A stretch of DNA of 6,832 nt. Source: Actinobacteria bacterium RBG_16_64_13 (GTDB lineage: Bacteria > Actinomycetota > Thermoleophilia > RBG-16-64-13). Of the stretch, positions 5,654 through 6,832 are shown in pieces; the first letter of the stretch is position 1; every line of letters begins with the position of its first letter. The stretch spans positions 13,498-20,329 of the forward strand of contig MELN01000008.1 of assembly GCA_001768675.1 (NCBI GenBank), written 5' to 3'. Under the pieces are notes generated by a model. The model did no database searches. It saw nothing but the letters and a program-made list of their open reading frames with translations, and was not told where the DNA came from. The position numbers and the translations under genes were made by a program.

Positions 5654-5857
5654 CTACGTGAGCAACCATCCCTGCGGAGTGATGTTGTCCACGGGCGGCA
5701 CGCCCGTGCGCTCGCGTATCTTCCTTCTCTCGCACTGCGTGGACTTCGCCGTGTCTTCGCAGTACTGCTTGACCCAGCCCTGCTTGATGACTTCTGCATT
5801 ATCTTTGTAATTCGAGAAGAACCTACATTTGTCCAGGAACTCGCACGTATCCGGCAT
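5654..5857 (-). CDS. Small four-cysteine protein of unknown function
   Basis: The 67-residue product starts MPDTCEFLDKC and carries four cysteines at 5, 11, 33 and 42 (C-x5-C-x21-C-x8-C), which suggests a zinc or iron-sulfur site (inferred). The middle has aromatic residues (FFSNY, GWVKQYC). A basic segment CERRKIRER (42-50) leads into a C-terminal motif PPVDNITPQGW (54-64). The same layout, a Cys near the start, a GxxxxYC segment, a CxRKKxR-like stretch and a PP.DN..P.G ending, recurs in small uncharacterised bacterial proteins I recall, but I know of no assigned role. The ATG at 5857 has an excellent Shine-Dalgarno (AAAGGAG, 5870-5864) six bases upstream. No signal peptide or membrane segment is present. 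It stands alone, followed at once by a hairpin (5627-5652) and preceded by a gene-free stretch. Confidence 0.82.
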   Translation of the reverse strand: MPDTCEFLDKCRFFSNYKDNAEVIKQGWVKQYCEDTAKSTQCERRKIRERTGVPPVDNITPQGWLLT

Positions 5858-5863
5858 CGTTCG

Positions 5864-5870
5864 CTCCTTT
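5864..5870 (-). promoter_or_regulatory. Shine-Dalgarno site of the four-cysteine protein
   Basis: AAAGGAG lies six bases before the ATG at 5857, close to ideal, and supports this small frame as a real gene. Upstream, TCTTGG/CCAAGA (5883-5898 on the plus strand) can form a six-base-pair stem with a four-base loop, a possible operator or leader hairpin. No convincing promoter was found. Confidence 0.75.
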
Positions 5871-6047
5871 CACTCGATTCTGTCTTGGTTGCCCAAGATG
5901 CCCCGGCAATACCCCCTGTTTCTCTGGCGCTGGTATCGACAAATGGGCAAGGAAGTTGAGTCCCGGACCCGGCTCGCGCTCATGGCAACCGCGGTCACGT
6001 GACAAGGGCTCGAGATTTTGGCTGTTCTGCTGAGCGACCTGGGAGAA
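5871..6047. other. Gene-free stretch between the four-cysteine gene and the tRNA fragment
   Basis: I see no credible gene here: frames are short, lack ribosome-binding sites and show no motifs. It holds the small inverted repeat at 5883-5898, a perfect ten-base palindrome GTCACGTGAC (5994-6003), and presumably the promoter of the four-cysteine gene, which I could not place. Confidence 0.5.
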
Positions 6048-6088
6048 AGCCGACGCGGGGAATCGAACCCCGGACCTGCTCGCTACGA
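6048..6088 (-). pseudogene. 3' half of a tRNA-Thr(CGU): probable attachment-site scar
   Basis: Read on the minus strand, 6088 to 6048 matches a tRNA from U33 to the discriminator base. In order these are T33, anticodon CGT (6087-6085), A37, G38; anticodon-stem 3' strand CGAGC; variable loop AGGTC; T-stem CGGGG, T-loop TTCGATT and T-stem CCCCG (perfectly paired); acceptor 3' strand CGTCGGC; and T73. No CCA is encoded. The expected 5' partner GCTCG is absent (TGGAA is there instead), and no D-arm or GCCGACG acceptor strand occurs upstream, so this is not a functional tRNA. G-C and C-G at the end of the inferred acceptor stem and anticodon CGU fit threonine. A break inside the anticodon loop is the usual core of tRNA-targeting tyrosine recombinases. 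In this orientation the inserted element would lie at higher coordinates. Confidence 0.7.
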
Positions 6089-6440
6089 CTTCCAGCGTGG
6101 ATTTCTATCGGGTACCCGGGCTCGAACTCCTACTCCCTGCCCCCCAACATTCCCTCGTTGCATCCTCGAAGGGATGGATGAAGACAAAGCCCTGTCCCGA
6201 GGGCGGCAGCCACCACCGGGTGCACGCCCGCCGCGGCAAACGGGCGACTGCATTCTTCCCAGCCGTTCAAGCACTCATCCCGGCGACCGTCTCGGGTCAC
6301 CGACCGTCGATAACCCCGCGCGAGCAAGTAGGAGCGGGACTCGGGAGTAAGGGTCTCGAGGCTGAACCGCGCGATAGCTCGATGTAGCCGGCGGGTCTCA
6401 TCTCGGCTGCTCCGGGGATGGAACGCTTATGCGCGGTTCA
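6089..6440. other. Gene-poor stretch to the right of the tRNA fragment
   Basis: No intact gene can be supported. Open frames exist on both strands but lack Shine-Dalgarno sites and known motifs. The most protein-like is a minus-strand frame open from about 6430 to 6130, with DETRRLHRAIARFS and RGYRRSVTRDGRRDEC. It has no ATG start and mixed third-base usage, so it could be a decayed gene or chance. If the tRNA fragment is an attachment scar, this stretch would be the edge of the integrated element. Confidence 0.4.
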
Positions 6441-6550
6441 CCTTCCAGCCCGGAAGTGCGGCAACTCCCGTTCGGTCACGGATCAGGTCGGACCAGGACG
6501 ACTGTGTGCGTGCGCTCCTTGGCAAGCGGTGTCTGGAGGCCTTCGAGACT
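6441..6550 (-). pseudogene. Possible frame-broken excisionase-like helix-turn-helix remnant
   Basis: Three minus-strand frames read in succession give pieces in the order of a MerR-like/HTH_17 excisionase: LQTPLAKERTHT (6550 to about 6500), then SSWSDLIRDR, then, after a one-base shift, RELPHFRAGR (ending at 6441). Typical family members read LLTxxEAAxxLGVS..TVYxLIRxGELPxxRVGR. The spacing between the first and second piece is about three codons short and two frameshifts are needed, so if real the gene is dead. It lies eight bases after the stop of the 78-residue gene. The match is by eye and short, and chance similarity is not excluded. Excisionases travel with tyrosine integrases, which would suit the tRNA fragment nearby. 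Confidence 0.3.
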
Positions 6551-6557
6551 GGATAGA

Positions 6558-6794
6558 TCAGCGCCGACCCCAGTTCTGGTTGAGCCGATCGATGAACTCC
6601 AAGCGATCCTCCTCGGAAAGGGAGAGCAGCCAATCGTGCACCTCTCGCCATCCTAAGGCAATTCCCAGGCGAGAGCAGAAGTCTTCGTCTGCAATCGATG
6701 CCAGCCTGCTGAAATGCATTTGCCTCCAGGGCCCGCACGAGATAGCCTCAAGCGCCCTAGATGCGACCCTCTCGTATAGGCCGAGGTTTGTCAT
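6558..6794 (-). CDS. Small protein of unknown function, 78 residues
   Basis: I do not recognise this protein. It has a near-perfect Shine-Dalgarno, AAGGAGG (6805-6799), four bases before the ATG at 6794, a little close but strong, which is the main reason to call it a gene. The chain looks mostly helical: LYERVASRALEAI (residues 6-18), a middle part with two cysteines (20 and 40), and a C-terminal segment with WREVHDWLLSLSEEDRLEFIDRL (49-71), acidic and amphipathic, ending in NQNWGRR. No signal peptide or membrane segment is present. By the tRNA-scar model it would sit inside an integrated element, and it precedes the excisionase-like remnant on the same strand. It may be a small accessory protein of that element. 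The region upstream (6806-6832) shows no promoter. Confidence 0.6.
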   Translation of the reverse strand: MTNLGLYERVASRALEAISCGPWRQMHFSRLASIADEDFCSRLGIALGWREVHDWLLSLSEEDRLEFIDRLNQNWGRR

Positions 6795-6798
6795 CCTA

Positions 6799-6805
6799 CC
6801 TCCTT
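6799..6805 (-). promoter_or_regulatory. Near-consensus Shine-Dalgarno of the 78-residue gene
   Basis: AAGGAGG (continuing GT) on the minus strand ends four bases before the ATG at 6794. It is the strongest ribosome-binding site in the window. Confidence 0.7.
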
Positions 6806-6832
6806 GTTGTGCGCCAAGACCCTGACGGCAGC

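Noticed and set aside
6110..6120. GGTACCCGGG resembling a cloning-vector polylinker (KpnI-SmaI)
   Set aside because: The match is only about ten bases and the adjoining polylinker sites are missing; chance in GC-rich DNA.
6105..6135. Second T-loop-like sequence (GGAGTTCGAGCCC on the minus strand)
   Set aside because: The flanking bases do not pair as a T-stem and no acceptor or anticodon parts surround it.
5999..6387. Several overlapping plus-strand frames across the tRNA fragment
   Set aside because: Products such as GIEPRTCS and ESNPGPAR are the familiar antisense translations of tRNA 3' halves, with no ribosome-binding sites.

Overview
The base composition is high-GC throughout. Genes on both strands carry Shine-Dalgarno sites of the AGGAG type. 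Two short lipoprotein-style N-termini with Ser/Thr-rich stalks, and two divergent genes with TANNNT boxes only 6-7 bases before their ATGs (a leaderless-mRNA signature), suggest a high-GC Gram-positive, probably Actinomycetota (possibly a deep lineage such as Coriobacteriia or Thermoleophilia). This placement is inferred from style alone; no marker gene is present.

Left part (1-2102): the window opens in the N-terminus of a secreted, probably lipid-anchored protein (minus strand), preceded by a GNAT acetyltransferase (minus). Diverging from the latter is a small Cys-rich protein of the YgbA / 'nitrous oxide-stimulated promoter' family (plus). A membrane-anchored NodB-type polysaccharide deacetylase (minus) converges on it. 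Middle part (2103-3511): a FitA/VapB-like ribbon-helix-helix protein and a complete metallo-beta-lactamase-fold hydrolase form a tight two-gene operon (ATGA overlap) that ends in a strong hairpin terminator. No PIN-domain toxin is present. Then (3483-5478) comes a large secreted right-handed beta-helix protein (minus) with a good promoter. It has related ~60-residue domains at both ends of the helix, and shares the bidirectional terminator with the hydrolase operon.

Right part (5479-6832): a 150-base run of GC-rich hairpins of unknown role lies downstream of a conserved-looking 67-residue four-cysteine protein (minus). After that comes about 700 bases with no intact gene. This stretch contains a 41-base fragment that reads as the 3' half of a tRNA-Thr(CGU), from the anticodon loop to the discriminator base, which is the usual footprint of a tRNA-targeting integrase. 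It also contains a frame-broken stretch resembling an excisionase-type helix-turn-helix protein. An unrecognised 78-residue gene with a near-perfect Shine-Dalgarno site closes the window. If the tRNA fragment is an attachment-site scar, its geometry places the element to the right, so that positions from about 6089 onward would be element DNA, probably decayed.

The genes do not form one pathway. The left and centre look like chromosomal cell-surface and stress genes, and the right end looks like an accessory insertion site. The most unusual points are the antitoxin-like/hydrolase pair, the duplicated domain flanking the beta-helix, and the tRNA scar with its neighbouring excisionase-like remnant.
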